Part shown: positions 1 to 9,646 of the stretch, piece by piece | How the letters are laid out: each line of letters begins with the position of its first letter | How positions within the stretch are numbered: the stretch's first letter is position 1 | The notes under the pieces: generated by a model | What the model was told of the DNA's origin: nothing | The model's database searches: none | The model's input: only the letters and a program-made list of their open reading frames with translations | NCBI RefSeq assembly: GCF_900109315.1 | Contig: NZ_FOJC01000001.1 | Location: forward strand, 186,001 to 250,000 | From: [Haemophilus] ducreyi | GTDB lineage: Bacteria > Pseudomonadota > Gammaproteobacteria > Enterobacterales > Pasteurellaceae | Length of the DNA: 64,000 nucleotides | Direction: 5' to 3' | Made by a program: the position numbers and the translations under genes

Positions 1-738
1 GATATTAAAGCGATTGGTGAGATTTGTCGTGCACGTAAAATTATTTTTCACGTAGATGCTACACAGTCAGTTGGCAAATTAGCGGTCAATGTACAAGAAC
101 TAAAAGTGGATTTAATGTCTTTTTCTAGCCATAAATTATATGGGCCAAAAGGTATTGGTGGTTTATATGTGTGTCGTAAACCGCGGATTAGGATTGAAGC
201 CATTATTCACGGTGGCGGCCATGAGCGTGGTATGCGTTCTGGCACCTTACCAGTACATCAAATTGTTGGTATGGGGGAAGCCTATCGCATTGCCAAAGAA
301 GAAATGGCAACAGAGATGCCACGTTTAAAAGCCTTGCGCGATCGTTTATATCACGGCTTTCAAGCAATTGAAGAAGTGTACGTGAATGGTTCAATGGAAG
401 AAGGTAAGCGGGTTGATACTAATTTAAATATGAGTTTTAACTTTGTTGAGGGAGAATCGTTAATGATGGCGTTAAGAGATATTGCGGTATCTTCGGGGTC
501 AGCTTGTACCTCAGCAAGTTTAGAGCCATCTTATGTATTACGTGCAATTGGCCGTAATGATGAATTAGCCCATAGCTCAATTCGTTTTTCATTAGGTCGT
601 TGGACAACAGAAGAAGAAATTGATTACACCATTGAATTAGTGAAGAAATCGATTTTAAAGCTTCGAGAGCTTTCTCCATTATGGGAAATGTTTAAAGAAG
701 GTATTGATTTAAGCAAAATTGAGTGGAATCACCATTAA
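1..738 (+). CDS. iscS: Cysteine desulfurase IscS, 3' part
   Basis: PLP-dependent enzyme that takes sulfur from cysteine, forms a persulfide and passes it to IscU and to tRNA thiolation enzymes. The frame is open from the first base, so the N-terminus lies outside the window; 245 codons of a family of about 404 residues are present. Visible landmarks are [10 protein letters not shown], the PLP-binding lysine in [10 protein letters not shown], and the active-site cysteine in [14 protein letters not shown] near base 505. It is the first visible gene of the isc cluster, 47 bp upstream of iscU. iscR would be expected further upstream but cannot be seen. Confidence 0.97.
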   Translation, partial: DIKAIGEICRARKIIFHVDATQSVGKLAVNVQELKVDLMSFSSHKLYGPKGIGGLYVCRKPRIRIEAIIHGGGHERGMRSGTLPVHQIVGMGEAYRIAKEEMATEMPRLKALRDRLYHGFQAIEEVYVNGSMEEGKRVDTNLNMSFNFVEGESLMMALRDIAVSSGSACTSASLEPSYVLRAIGRNDELAHSSIRFSLGRWTTEEEIDYTIELVKKSILKLRELSPLWEMFKEGIDLSKIEWNHH

Positions 739-785
739 TTTAAATAAATTAACGTGACTCAACGTTTAATTAAGGGAAATAAAAT

Positions 786-1169
786 ATGGCGTATAGCGAT
801 AAAGTAATAGACCATTATGAGAACCCTCGTAATGTTGGCACCTTTGATAAAGAAGCTACTGATGTTGGAACTGGAATGGTAGGTGCACCAGCCTGTGGTG
901 ATATTTTACGGTTACAAATTAAAGTCAATGACGATGGCATTATTGAAGATGCACGTTTTAAAGCCTATGGCTGTGGTTCAGCAATTGCTTCTAGCTCACT
1001 GATTACCGAATGGGTAAAAGGAAAATCATTGGACGAAGCCGGTGCGATTAAGAATAGTGATATTGCAGAAGAGCTTGAATTACCCCCAGTGAAAGTACAC
1101 TGTTCAATTCTTGCAGAAGATGCAATTAAAGCAGCAATTGCTGACTATAAAGAAAAGCAAGCTAAATAA
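786..1169 (+). CDS. iscU: Iron-sulfur cluster scaffold IscU
   Basis: Scaffold on which [2Fe-2S] clusters are built from IscS sulfur and then handed to targets with HscA/HscB. The 127 residues match the usual length. The three cluster cysteines are present (C37, C63, C106) with D39 next to the first. The LPPVK motif at about 99-103, which HscA binds, is intact. The start follows a weak AGGGAA-type ribosome site. Gene order iscS-iscU-iscA supports the call. Confidence 0.98.
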   Translation: MAYSDKVIDHYENPRNVGTFDKEATDVGTGMVGAPACGDILRLQIKVNDDGIIEDARFKAYGCGSAIASSSLITEWVKGKSLDEAGAIKNSDIAEELELPPVKVHCSILAEDAIKAAIADYKEKQAK

Positions 1170-1185
1170 GTTTTACTTATAATGG

Positions 1186-1253
1186 CACGGAAACTACGAT
1201 AAGTGCTTGTTTTTCGCAAATTTTTTGCAAATTGGCTACGCTTGGTTTCCGTG
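1186..1253. repeat. Inverted repeat in the iscU-iscA gap
   Basis: A perfect 9-bp inverted repeat (CACGGAAAC at 1186-1194, GTTTCCGTG at 1245-1253) encloses 50 bases that contain a smaller dyad, GCAAA-N3-TTTGC. A short T-rich stretch follows. It could be a weak terminator, an RNA-processing hairpin that sets the ratio of iscSU to downstream mRNA, or an incidental dyad. The sequence alone does not decide between these. Confidence 0.45.
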
Positions 1254-1302
1254 TTTTATTTATTAGCGATTGTTTTCATTTAACAGATTAAAAGGATATT
1301 TT

Positions 1303-1626
1303 ATGGCCATTACATTAACAGAGACTGCGGCGAATCGAGTCCGTACATTTTTAGAAAATCGAGGTAAAGGCATCGGTTTACGTTTAGGTGTAAAGACGTC
1401 AGGGTGCTCTGGATTGGCTTATGTTTTGGAATTTGTTGATGTATTAAATGAAGATGATCACGTGTTTGAACAGCACGGCATTAAAGTGATTGTCGATGAA
1501 AAAAGTTTAACTTATTTAGATGGAACAGAATTAGATTTTGTCAAAGAAGGCTTAAACGAAGGCTTTAAATATAGCAATCCGAATGTTAAAAATGAGTGCG
1601 GTTGTGGTGAAAGCTTTAGTGTTTAG
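1303..1626 (+). CDS. iscA: Iron-sulfur assembly protein IscA
   Basis: A-type carrier that binds iron or a cluster and delivers it to [4Fe-4S] apoproteins. The ATG at 1303 gives 107 residues, the normal size, beginning [12 protein letters not shown] and preceded by AAAGGA. A TTG at 1270 would add 11 residues with no family support. The conserved cysteines are in TSGCSGLAY and in the C-terminal ECGCGESF motif. It lies 8 bp before hscB. Confidence 0.97.
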   Translation: MAITLTETAANRVRTFLENRGKGIGLRLGVKTSGCSGLAYVLEFVDVLNEDDHVFEQHGIKVIVDEKSLTYLDGTELDFVKEGLNEGFKYSNPNVKNECGCGESFSV

Positions 1627-1634
1627 GAGGAGCA

Positions 1635-2156
1635 ATGCGTAATCCATTTAGTTTGTTTAATTTGCCAGTGCAATTTCAGATTGATAACGCTCAGCTTTCT
1701 GAGCGTTATCTTGCTTTACAAAAGCAGTTTCATCCGGATAATTTTGCGAATCAACCTGCCGATAAACAATTAGCTGCGTTACAACAATCGGCAGATGTAA
1801 ATGAGGCATTACAAATCTTAAAAGATCCGATTGCCCGTGCAACGGCAATTATTGAGATTAATACGGGAATCGTGAAAAATCTTGAAGAGAATAGTCAGCA
1901 AGATCTTGATTTTTTAATGCAACATATGGAATGGCACGAAAAATTAGACAGTATTGAAAACAGTCGATCCGAACAGCAATTAGCTGATTTTTTAAAACAG
2001 ATTAAAACTGAGCAACGTAATGTGGAACAGCAATTAGCAACTTTGTTAAATCAACAACAATGGCAAAAAGCTGATTTATTGACTGAGCATTTGCGTTATT
2101 TTAAAAAATTAATAATACAAATTGAAAAAGTTGAAGATAAATTGCTTGAATATTAA
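1635..2156 (+). CDS. hscB: Co-chaperone HscB
   Basis: J-type co-chaperone that brings IscU to HscA and stimulates its ATPase. The 173 residues have an N-terminal J domain with the HPD tripeptide (in QFHPDNF, about residues 33-35) and a C-terminal helical domain that would contact IscU. A strong GGAGG ribosome site precedes the start. It is in an operon with iscA. Confidence 0.97.
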   Translation: MRNPFSLFNLPVQFQIDNAQLSERYLALQKQFHPDNFANQPADKQLAALQQSADVNEALQILKDPIARATAIIEINTGIVKNLEENSQQDLDFLMQHMEWHEKLDSIENSRSEQQLADFLKQIKTEQRNVEQQLATLLNQQQWQKADLLTEHLRYFKKLIIQIEKVEDKLLEY

Positions 2157-2200
2157 TTACTCAATATGGCAATTTTGAGCGCTAAGGCAGAATCTTGAAT

Positions 2201-2833
2201 ATGAAGACTTTAGAACAATTATTATCGAAACAATCTGCTTGGTTAATTTTACGAGATTGGTTTGCACAAACACGTAATCATTATCAAATTTTAGCTAGTT
2301 ATCCAGAAAATGCTAATCAGACGCTAGTCAGCTTGCAATTATCTACGCACTCATTGCTTGGTGCGATTGTTTATGAAACCGGTGGTATATTTATTGATTA
2401 TGGTTGGTTACGAATTTTAGGCAGCGGTAATGAAAAATTGGCTCGCGGTTTATTTGATTGGAATTTTGGTGAAACATTTAAACAGTCAGGCGAGCAACCG
2501 GGTTATTTACTCATAGCCGATGATGCGGTTGGTGGTTATTTTGCTATTAATGCTGGAGCATTAGGCGATAACATGGGCGAAATTTATTACCACCACCCAA
2601 TAGCTAAACAATGGCAAAGCTTAAAGTTAACCTATTCTGAATTTTTAGGTTGGGCATTGTCAGATGATTTAATTGACTTCTATCAAGATTTACGTTGGCA
2701 AAATTGGCAAGCGGATATTGCGGATTTACAAGGACACCAAGTACTTGATTTAGAAAGTAAAATTCCTGTGTCGATTGAACGTCACTACCAAAGCGTGTTT
2801 GCACCAGAAAATATGGGATATTCGGTGGTGTAA
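2201..2833 (+). CDS. DUF2625 family protein inside the isc cluster
   Basis: A 210-residue protein with the DUF2625 pattern: AWLILRDWFAQ near the N-terminus, then LGAIVYETGGIFIDYGWLRI and LGSGNEKLARGL. No signal peptide or membrane segment is visible. Its biochemical role is unknown. It sits between hscB and hscA, so it is probably cotranscribed with iron-sulfur assembly genes; a link to that process is inference from position only. A TTG at 2195 is in frame and better spaced from AAGGCA (2184-2189) than the ATG at 2201, so the protein may start two codons earlier. Confidence 0.85.
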   Translation: MKTLEQLLSKQSAWLILRDWFAQTRNHYQILASYPENANQTLVSLQLSTHSLLGAIVYETGGIFIDYGWLRILGSGNEKLARGLFDWNFGETFKQSGEQPGYLLIADDAVGGYFAINAGALGDNMGEIYYHHPIAKQWQSLKLTYSEFLGWALSDDLIDFYQDLRWQNWQADIADLQGHQVLDLESKIPVSIERHYQSVFAPENMGYSVV

Positions 2834-2884
2834 TTTTTTTCTCAGATAAATGAGAAAGTTATATAGTTAAAGAGAGATACAAAA

Positions 2885-4738
2885 ATGGCATTACTTCAAA
2901 TCGCTGAACCTGGGCAAACTGCGGCACCGCACCAGTTACGTTTAGCAGTAGGTATTGATCTCGGTACGACTAATTCATTAGTTGCCAGTGTACGTAGTGG
3001 GCAAGTACAAGTATTGTTGGATGATAAAGAAAGCGCGTTAATTCCATCGGTGGTTCACTATACAGAAACAAGTAAAATGGTTGGAGTCACAGCATTTGAG
3101 CAGGCTTCGTATGATCCACAAAACACCATCATTTCAGCGAAACGTTTAATTGGTCGTTCGTTAATGGATGTGCAAACACGTTATCCAAATTTACCTTACC
3201 AATTTCAAGCCAGTGAAAATGGTTTACCTTTAATTCATACTAAGCAAGGCTATAAAAGCCCGATTGAAGTATCAGCAGATATTTTAAGCCATCTCAATCA
3301 CTTAGCTGAACAGCGTTTAGCCGGTGAATTATCGGGAGTTGTAATCACGGTACCCACTTATTTTGATGATGCGCAACGGCAAAGCACTAAAGATGCCGCA
3401 CGTTTAGCGGGATTAAATATATTACGTTTATTAAATGAACCCACCGCAGCTGCTATTGCTTATGGTTTAGATAGTGGTCAAGAAGGTGTGATTGCAGTTT
3501 ATGATTTGGGCGGTGGCACATTTGATATTTCTATTTTACGCCTAAGTAAAGGTGTGTTTGAAGTATTAGCAACGGGGGGAGATACAGCATTAGGTGGCGA
3601 TGATTTTGATCATTTATTAGCTGATTGGATTGCAACACAAGCGGCGGTTCAGCCAAAAAATGCGACAGAACAACGACAATTATTGACTTTGGCGACTCAA
3701 ACTAAAATCGCTTTATCGCAAGCGGATGAAACATCCTTACATTTTGCTAATTGGACGGGTAGTATTACTCAAGCGCAATTTAATCAATTAATTCAACCGC
3801 TTGTTAAGCGCTCATTAGTTGCTTGCCGTCGGGCTTTAAAAGATGCGTCAGTAGACATTGAAGAGGTATGTCAAGTGGTGATGGTTGGAGGCTCAACTCG
3901 AGTGCCATTTGTACGTGAAGCCGTTGGTGAATTTTTTGCGAAAAAACCGTTAACTTCAATTGATCCGGATAAGGTTGTGGCATTAGGTGCAGCCATTCAA
4001 GCCGATATTTTAGTGGGCAATAAGCCTGATAATGAAATGTTATTGCTAGATGTTGTGCCGCTCTCGTTGGGAATTGAAACAATGGGAGGATTAGTTGAAA
4101 AGATTATTCCACGTAATACTACAATTCCAGTGGCGCGCGCGCAAGAATTTACTACTGCTAAAGATGGTCAGACAGCAATGAGTGTTCATGTGCTACAAGG
4201 TGAGCGTGAGTTGGTGGACGATTGTCGATCATTAGCTCGTTTTACATTATGCGGTATTCCACCTATGGTAGCCGGTGCAGCAACTATTCGTGTTACCTAT
4301 CAAGTTGATGCAGATGGTTTATTAAGCGTTACTGCAATGGAAAAATCAACTAAAGTGCAAGCATCTATTCAAATTAAACCATCTTATGGTTTAACTGATG
4401 AAGAAGTTACCCAAATGATTAAATCATCAATGTCAAATGCAAAAGCTGATATGGAAGCGCGTCAACTTGCAGAACAACGTGTTGAAGCAGATAGAGTGAT
4501 TGAGATGGTGATGGCAGCTTTACAAAAAGACGGTAAAGCAGTGCTTAGTGCAGCAGAATTTAATGCGATTGAGGTTGAAATACAGAAATTGATCGGATTA
4601 AAAGCAGGTACTGATCGTATCGCGATTCAGCGAAGTATCAAAGATCTTGATTTAGCCACTCAAGCATTTGCAGCGAAACGAATGAATTTATCTATTCAAA
4701 AAGCATTAGCGGGTAAAGCCGTTGATGAAATTATCTAA
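2885..4738 (+). CDS. hscA: Fe-S assembly chaperone HscA (Hsp70 family)
   Basis: Specialised Hsp70 that binds the LPPVK motif of IscU and uses ATP to promote cluster transfer. The 617 residues match the family. The nucleotide-binding domain shows GIDLGTTNS (about 23-31), [12 protein letters not shown], the [12 protein letters not shown] phosphate loop and [13 protein letters not shown]. The substrate-binding domain follows from about residue 390 ([12 protein letters not shown]) with a helical lid at the end. Cotranscription with fdx is likely, since fdx starts 11 bp downstream. Confidence 0.98.
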   Translation: MALLQIAEPGQTAAPHQLRLAVGIDLGTTNSLVASVRSGQVQVLLDDKESALIPSVVHYTETSKMVGVTAFEQASYDPQNTIISAKRLIGRSLMDVQTRYPNLPYQFQASENGLPLIHTKQGYKSPIEVSADILSHLNHLAEQRLAGELSGVVITVPTYFDDAQRQSTKDAARLAGLNILRLLNEPTAAAIAYGLDSGQEGVIAVYDLGGGTFDISILRLSKGVFEVLATGGDTALGGDDFDHLLADWIATQAAVQPKNATEQRQLLTLATQTKIALSQADETSLHFANWTGSITQAQFNQLIQPLVKRSLVACRRALKDASVDIEEVCQVVMVGGSTRVPFVREAVGEFFAKKPLTSIDPDKVVALGAAIQADILVGNKPDNEMLLLDVVPLSLGIETMGGLVEKIIPRNTTIPVARAQEFTTAKDGQTAMSVHVLQGERELVDDCRSLARFTLCGIPPMVAGAATIRVTYQVDADGLLSVTAMEKSTKVQASIQIKPSYGLTDEEVTQMIKSSMSNAKADMEARQLAEQRVEADRVIEMVMAALQKDGKAVLSAAEFNAIEVEIQKLIGLKAGTDRIAIQRSIKDLDLATQAFAAKRMNLSIQKALAGKAVDEII

Positions 4739-4749
4739 AAGAGGATTTT

Positions 4750-5091
4750 ATGCCAAAAGTAGTATTTCTTCCGCATGAAGAGTTTTGCCCAGAAGGTATG
4801 GTGATTGAAGCAAAATCAGGTGATAACTTACTTGAGCTTGCGCATAATGCGGGTGTTGAAATTCACCATGCTTGTGATGCTTCTTGTGCTTGCACTACTT
4901 GTCACGTAGTTATTCGCGAAGGATTTGATTCATTAAATGAAACTTCCGATCAAGAAGAAGATATGTTAGATAAAGCTTGGGGCTTAGAAATGGATAGTCG
5001 TTTAAGCTGTCAATGTATTGTTGGTGAAGAAGACTTAGTCGTTGAAATCCCAAAATATAATCTAAATCACGCAAATGAGGCGGTACACTGA
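4750..5091 (+). CDS. fdx: Isc-type [2Fe-2S] ferredoxin
   Basis: Adrenodoxin-like ferredoxin that supplies electrons during cluster assembly. It has 113 residues. Cluster ligands are C42, C48, C51 and C87, in the contexts [14 protein letters not shown] and RLSCQC; C46 is the usual extra cysteine. An AAGAGGA ribosome site precedes the ATG. Its TGA stop overlaps the iscX start by one base, so translation is probably coupled. Confidence 0.98.
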   Translation: MPKVVFLPHEEFCPEGMVIEAKSGDNLLELAHNAGVEIHHACDASCACTTCHVVIREGFDSLNETSDQEEDMLDKAWGLEMDSRLSCQCIVGEEDLVVEIPKYNLNHANEAVH

Positions 5092-5285
5092 TGAAATGGA
5101 CAGATACGAGACTAATTGCGGAAAGTTTGTATGATATGAATCCGGATTTAGATCCTACCACAGTACGTTTTACGGATATGCATAAATGGATCTGCGAAAT
5201 TGATAAGTTTGATGATGATCCTCAAGCATCAAATGAGCATATTTTAGAAGCAATTTTAGGCATATGGTTAGAAGAATACCAATAA
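5091..5285 (+). CDS. iscX: Fe-S assembly protein IscX
   Basis: Small acidic protein of 64 residues that binds IscS and iron and tunes cluster assembly. The sequence has the family pattern [15 protein letters not shown] near the start, [10 protein letters not shown] in the middle, and ends LEEYQ. It is the last gene of the isc run; the next gene is on the other strand. No clear terminator is visible in the 38-bp gap. Confidence 0.96.
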   Translation: MKWTDTRLIAESLYDMNPDLDPTTVRFTDMHKWICEIDKFDDDPQASNEHILEAILGIWLEEYQ

Positions 5286-5323
5286 ATAAAATTCTGTAGA
5301 TTAAAATTGGTGCAGTAATTCAT

Positions 5324-6132
5324 TTAATTGTGTTTAGCATAAATATCTTGCCAATTTAGTTCATAATAAAACCAATAAATATTTCTAAATCTTGTATTAA
5401 ATATATTAAGCCATGGCTTTGCTTCGGTATTATAATGAATAATAAGCGGGATAGTTTCTCCTAAATCTTCTAAATATCTTGTTTTTCCATACTTAAAAAA
5501 TAAGTAATCTGTACCAATTAAATAATTATATCCACGATTTAGTTTTAACCATTTGTCTTTGAATATAAGATTAAGAATACTTTGATCGGCATAAGGAAGA
5601 GAATTAATATATTTTTCTGACAATGATAAACAAAATTGAGTTATATTGTGTTCTCTCCACTTTTTATTATTAATTAATAACATGCCAGCATTAAAAGTAT
5701 TGTTATTTACATAGATTTTTTCGGCAATAATATCTTTTACCGCAGCCAAAAAATAATTGCTTATATCTGTTTGATATAATTCAGTTAAAGAACCATTTAC
5801 CACAATATCAGCATCTAAATAAATAACCTTATCTTGCTCAATAAAATCACTAATAAAATACCGAAAAAAGTCGTATCAGATGAAATATGCGAGTATGTTT
5901 TAAAATTTTTAATGGTGTCATTGGTGACTTTTATATCAATAATTTCACTGTTCAATTTGCGTAATTTGTTATTCAGAATATCAAACCATTCAGTAGGATA
6001 ATCACGATTAAGTAAATAAAATCGAATATGTTTATTATGTAAGCAAATAGATTTGATGGTGGTAAGAATATATTCCGAATATGATTGGTTAGCCGCTAAG
6101 ACGATATTCATTTTTTCTAGTGGATTCAACAT
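5324..6132 (-). pseudogene. Family 8 glycosyltransferase, single frameshift
   Basis: LgtC/GspA-like galactosyl- or glucosyltransferase that would add a hexose to lipooligosaccharide. The N-terminal part (6132 to 5815, MNIVLAANQSYSEYILT...) runs out of frame after SDTTFF. The rest (about 5862 to 5324) continues in another frame as RYFISDFIEQDKVIYLDAD, which carries the DxD metal motif. One extra T in the coding-strand T6 run (A6 at 5864-5869) joins the two into about 268 residues. The first ATG at 6132 has an AGGA site. It starts 7 bp after cca, so the two are probably cotranscribed. It could be a pseudogene, a slippage-switched gene or a base-call error. Confidence 0.85.
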
Positions 6133-6139
6133 AATATTC

Positions 6140-7384
6140 CTATTTTAAATTAGCATTTTTTATTTGTTTGATGATGTTAATTCGCCTATGGTTTAATTCA
6201 TCGCGAATAGCTTGTTTTTTAAAACCATCGGCAATTATTGCTTGTACATTAACAGCATTAGCGGCATTAAAATAGTCAATTGCGAATGTTGCTTGCAGAT
6301 AAGAGCAATACTCAGCGCCTAATCGAGCACGTGCATCTGCTTCACAAGCGAGTAAGAAGTCGTCTAGCCTTTGAGGTTTACGCCATACATCTAATTGATT
6401 AAAGAGTTCTAATACCCTTTCGCTGTCTAATTCGGCGATTTTATGGCAATCTGTATGATATTTATTCACTAATAAGGCAAGTTCTTTGACAGCGGTTGGT
6501 ACTTTTAAACGATCAGCTAATTGATGAGTGAGCTGGATGCCGGTTACATCGGGTTGATAATGATGCGGTAGCATTTCAGCAGAAATTAAGCCTTTACCTA
6601 GATCATGACATAGCACCGCCCACAGTAAAGCGGTCGGATTATGGGCTTGTTTAACAAGTAATTTAGCTTGTTGAAGTGCAAGTAATGTATGTTGGCCACG
6701 ATCGGTTTCAAGATGATATTTAGTTGATTGAATTTGACCAAATAGTTGATCAATTTCAGGGAAGAGTACTGCTAATGCATTTACTTTTCTCAATACTTGA
6801 AAGTAAATGTGAGGCGATTCAGTGTGTAAGGCTTTTTCTGTCTCTCGCCAAATACGTTCCGCAGTAAGGTGATTTAATTCTCCACAAGCGGTCATTTTTT
6901 GCATTAATTCTAGCGTTTGTTCGGCAATGCTAAAGCCTAAATGATGAAAGTGAGCTGCAAAACGTGCGACACGTAAAACTCTTAATGGATCTTCTGCAAA
7001 AGCATCAGAAATATGGCGTAAGAGGCGGTTCGCTAAGTCAGTTTTTCCGCCAAAAGGGTCGAAAATTTGTCCGCTTGTTAGGTCTTGAGCCATCGCATTA
7101 ATGGTTAAATCTCGTCGAATTAGATCTTGTTCTAATGTAACATTGGGCGAAAAATCACAGACAAAACCCGTGTAGCCGGTACCACTTTTTCGTTCTTGCC
7201 GCGCGAGCGCATATTCTTGTTGGGTAACGGGATGTAGAAAAACAGGAAAATCAGCACCAACTTGTTGATAGCCTTGATTAATTAATTCTGTAGCAGTAGC
7301 ACCTACTACTAAGAAATCACGGTCTTTAATCGGTAAATTGAGCAACTGATCACGAACGGCTCCGCCAACAAGGTAAATTTGCAT
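6140..7384 (-). CDS. cca: Multifunctional CCA tRNA nucleotidyltransferase
   Basis: Adds or repairs the 3' CCA end of tRNA without a template. The 414 residues show the nucleotidyltransferase head with GGAVRD and the catalytic DRDFLVVG, then RRDLTINAMA, the RWRET-like nucleotide-recognition region (AERIWRETEKAL), and a C-terminal HD phosphohydrolase domain (CHDLGKG) found in the multifunctional gammaproteobacterial form. The glycosyltransferase remnant follows on the same strand. Confidence 0.97.
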   Translation of the reverse strand: MQIYLVGGAVRDQLLNLPIKDRDFLVVGATATELINQGYQQVGADFPVFLHPVTQQEYALARQERKSGTGYTGFVCDFSPNVTLEQDLIRRDLTINAMAQDLTSGQIFDPFGGKTDLANRLLRHISDAFAEDPLRVLRVARFAAHFHHLGFSIAEQTLELMQKMTACGELNHLTAERIWRETEKALHTESPHIYFQVLRKVNALAVLFPEIDQLFGQIQSTKYHLETDRGQHTLLALQQAKLLVKQAHNPTALLWAVLCHDLGKGLISAEMLPHHYQPDVTGIQLTHQLADRLKVPTAVKELALLVNKYHTDCHKIAELDSERVLELFNQLDVWRKPQRLDDFLLACEADARARLGAEYCSYLQATFAIDYFNAANAVNVQAIIADGFKKQAIRDELNHRRINIIKQIKNANLK

Positions 7385-7431
7385 AGTCTTTGTATGGGAT
7401 TATTTTTGCTTGAGATTAAAATAGCAAATTA

Positions 7432-7469
7432 GCATTATAAAAAATAGGCACAAGCTATATACTTGTGCC
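7432..7469 (-). terminator. Rho-independent terminator of ppiB
   Basis: Perfect 8-bp stem GGCACAAG (7447-7454) / CTTGTGCC (7462-7469), followed on the minus strand by a U-rich tract (TATTTTTTATAAT). It lies 19 bp past the ppiB stop and separates ppiB from cca. Confidence 0.8.
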
Positions 7470-7487
7470 ATTTCGGTGTAGCATAAA

Positions 7488-7997
7488 TTATGCGACAGTG
7501 ACAGATTCAATCACAATATCCTCAACGGGTACATCTTGGTGAAACCCTTTGTTACCTGTTTTAACTGCTTTGATCTTATCAACGACTTCCATACCTTCCG
7601 TAACTTCGCCAAAGACAGCGTAGCCCCATTCTTGTACAACCGTTTTACCGAACATTTCTTTAGCACGATAATCTAAAAAAGTATTGTCCGCTACATTGAT
7701 AAAAAATTGTGAGCTTGCTGAATGTGGATCAGCAGTACGTGCCATTGCTAATGTACCACGTTTATTGCTTAGGCCATTACTTGCTTCATTCTGAATAGGC
7801 GCATTGGTTGGTTTTTCAATTAAACCTGCGCTCATGCCTCCACCCTGAATCATAAAACCATCAATTACACGGTGAAAAATAGTGCCATTATAAAAACCTT
7901 GCTGACAGTAATCGGTAAAATTTTGTGCAGTGGTTGGCGCTTTATCAGAATATAATTCGATTTTAATATCGCCATAATTAGTATGTAATGTAATCAT
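7488..7997 (-). CDS. ppiB: Peptidyl-prolyl cis-trans isomerase B (cyclophilin)
   Basis: Cytoplasmic cyclophilin that speeds proline isomerisation during folding. The 169 residues show the core [14 protein letters not shown] (catalytic Arg in FHRVI), the [18 protein letters not shown] segment and [14 protein letters not shown]. No signal peptide is present, which separates it from periplasmic PpiA. It is transcribed away from cysS from a shared 142-bp gap. Confidence 0.97.
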   Translation of the reverse strand: MITLHTNYGDIKIELYSDKAPTTAQNFTDYCQQGFYNGTIFHRVIDGFMIQGGGMSAGLIEKPTNAPIQNEASNGLSNKRGTLAMARTADPHSASSQFFINVADNTFLDYRAKEMFGKTVVQEWGYAVFGEVTEGMEVVDKIKAVKTGNKGFHQDVPVEDIVIESVTVA

Positions 7998-8139
7998 TTT
8001 GGTTTCCTTATCAACATAAAGGGGAAGATTGTGTCACTATTATTAAAAAGTTTTAGCCAAATTGCAAAAAAATCTCAAAATTAGACTGCTTATTCGCTAT
8101 ACTTTGCCACTATTTTAGTATTTAAGCAATGAGGACACT

Positions 8140-9519
8140 ATGCTCAAAATTTATAACACTCTAAAACGTGAGAAAGAAGAATTTAAACCGATTAACCCTG
8201 CACAAGTTGGTATGTATGTCTGCGGCGTGACGGTTTATGATCTTTGTCATTTTGGGCATGGGCGGACTTTTGTATCATTTGATGTGATTGCTCGTTATTT
8301 ACGTTATTCAGGCTATAACTTACGTTATGTCCGCAATATTACCGATGTAGATGATAAAATCATTAAGCGTGCTTTAGAGAATAATGAGAGTTGTGAAGCA
8401 CTTGTCGAGCGAATGATTGCAGAAATGCATAATGATTTTGACGCATTGAACATTATGCGGCCTGATGTAGAGCCTCGTGCAACTGAACATATCGCAGAAA
8501 TTATTGCCATGGTTGAAAAGTTGATTATGAATGGCCATGCTTATGTTGCCGCAGATGGTGATGTAATGTTTGATGTGACCTCATTTAATCAGTATGGTGC
8601 GTTGTCTCGCCAAAATCTGGATCAGTTGCAAGCGGGCGCTAGAGTTGAAATTAAATCAGCTAAGAAGAATCCGATGGATTTTGTCCTATGGAAAAGATCT
8701 AAAGAAAATGAACCAAGTTGGCTAAGCCCGTGGGGAAATGGGCGTCCAGGTTGGCATATTGAATGTTCAGCAATGAACAATAAAGAATTAGGCGAACATT
8801 TTGATATTCATGGTGGTGGCGCGGATTTAATGTTTCCACATCACGAAAATGAAATTGCCCAATCTTGTTGTGCTCATCAAGGTGAATATGTCAACTATTG
8901 GTTGCATACAGGTATGTTGACGATTGATAAAGAGAAAATGTCTAAATCAGTCGGCAATTTTTTTAGCATTCGCCATATGTTAGGGCTTTATGATGCTGAA
9001 TCGTTACGCTATTTCTTTTTGACAGCACATTATCGTTCTTTATTAGACTACAGCATTGATAACTTAGATTTAGCCCGATCAGCATTAGAACGTTTATATA
9101 CTGCTTTACGAGGCTGTGACTTATCTGTACAAGCGAATGGCGGTGAAAATTATGTTACCGCTTTTAAAACGGCAATGGACGATGATTTCAACACGCCAGC
9201 AGCATTAGCGGTCTTATTTGAAATGGCACGTGAAGTGAATAAATTAAAAACAGAAGATCAACAGCAAGCAAATGCATTAGCGGTCTGTTTAAAAGAATTG
9301 GCTGCAGTACTTGGCTTATTAACACAAGATCCAGATAATTTTTTAAAAGGCGAAGTGAATATCGACCAAACCGCAGAGATTGAAGCATTAATTCAGCAAC
9401 GTAATCAGGCAAAAGCTAATAAAAATTGGGCAGTAGCGGATCAAGTCAGAGATAAACTCAAAGCAATGAATATCTTGTTAGAAGACACACCAATCGGCAC
9501 AGTTTGGCGTAAAGCCTAA
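8140..9519 (+). CDS. cysS: Cysteinyl-tRNA synthetase
   Basis: Class I synthetase that charges tRNA-Cys. The 459 residues match the family. Zinc and substrate ligands include C28 in [10 protein letters not shown], and the GWHIECSAM and HHENEIAQS motifs. The HIGH motif is HFGH at 37-40, an Ile-to-Phe variant. KMSKS is at about 266-270. GAGGAC precedes the ATG. Confidence 0.98.
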   Translation: MLKIYNTLKREKEEFKPINPAQVGMYVCGVTVYDLCHFGHGRTFVSFDVIARYLRYSGYNLRYVRNITDVDDKIIKRALENNESCEALVERMIAEMHNDFDALNIMRPDVEPRATEHIAEIIAMVEKLIMNGHAYVAADGDVMFDVTSFNQYGALSRQNLDQLQAGARVEIKSAKKNPMDFVLWKRSKENEPSWLSPWGNGRPGWHIECSAMNNKELGEHFDIHGGGADLMFPHHENEIAQSCCAHQGEYVNYWLHTGMLTIDKEKMSKSVGNFFSIRHMLGLYDAESLRYFFLTAHYRSLLDYSIDNLDLARSALERLYTALRGCDLSVQANGGENYVTAFKTAMDDDFNTPAALAVLFEMAREVNKLKTEDQQQANALAVCLKELAAVLGLLTQDPDNFLKGEVNIDQTAEIEALIQQRNQAKANKNWAVADQVRDKLKAMNILLEDTPIGTVWRKA

Positions 9520-9646
9520 AGCGTTTAAAAAACATTATAGTTTTGGATTCAAATTGATACTATTAAGGTCATAATGGCACTTTTAGGCATTAGACATCGA
9601 TTTAAGTATGAGTGAGAATAAATTTATTTCACTTAAATTTACGAAA

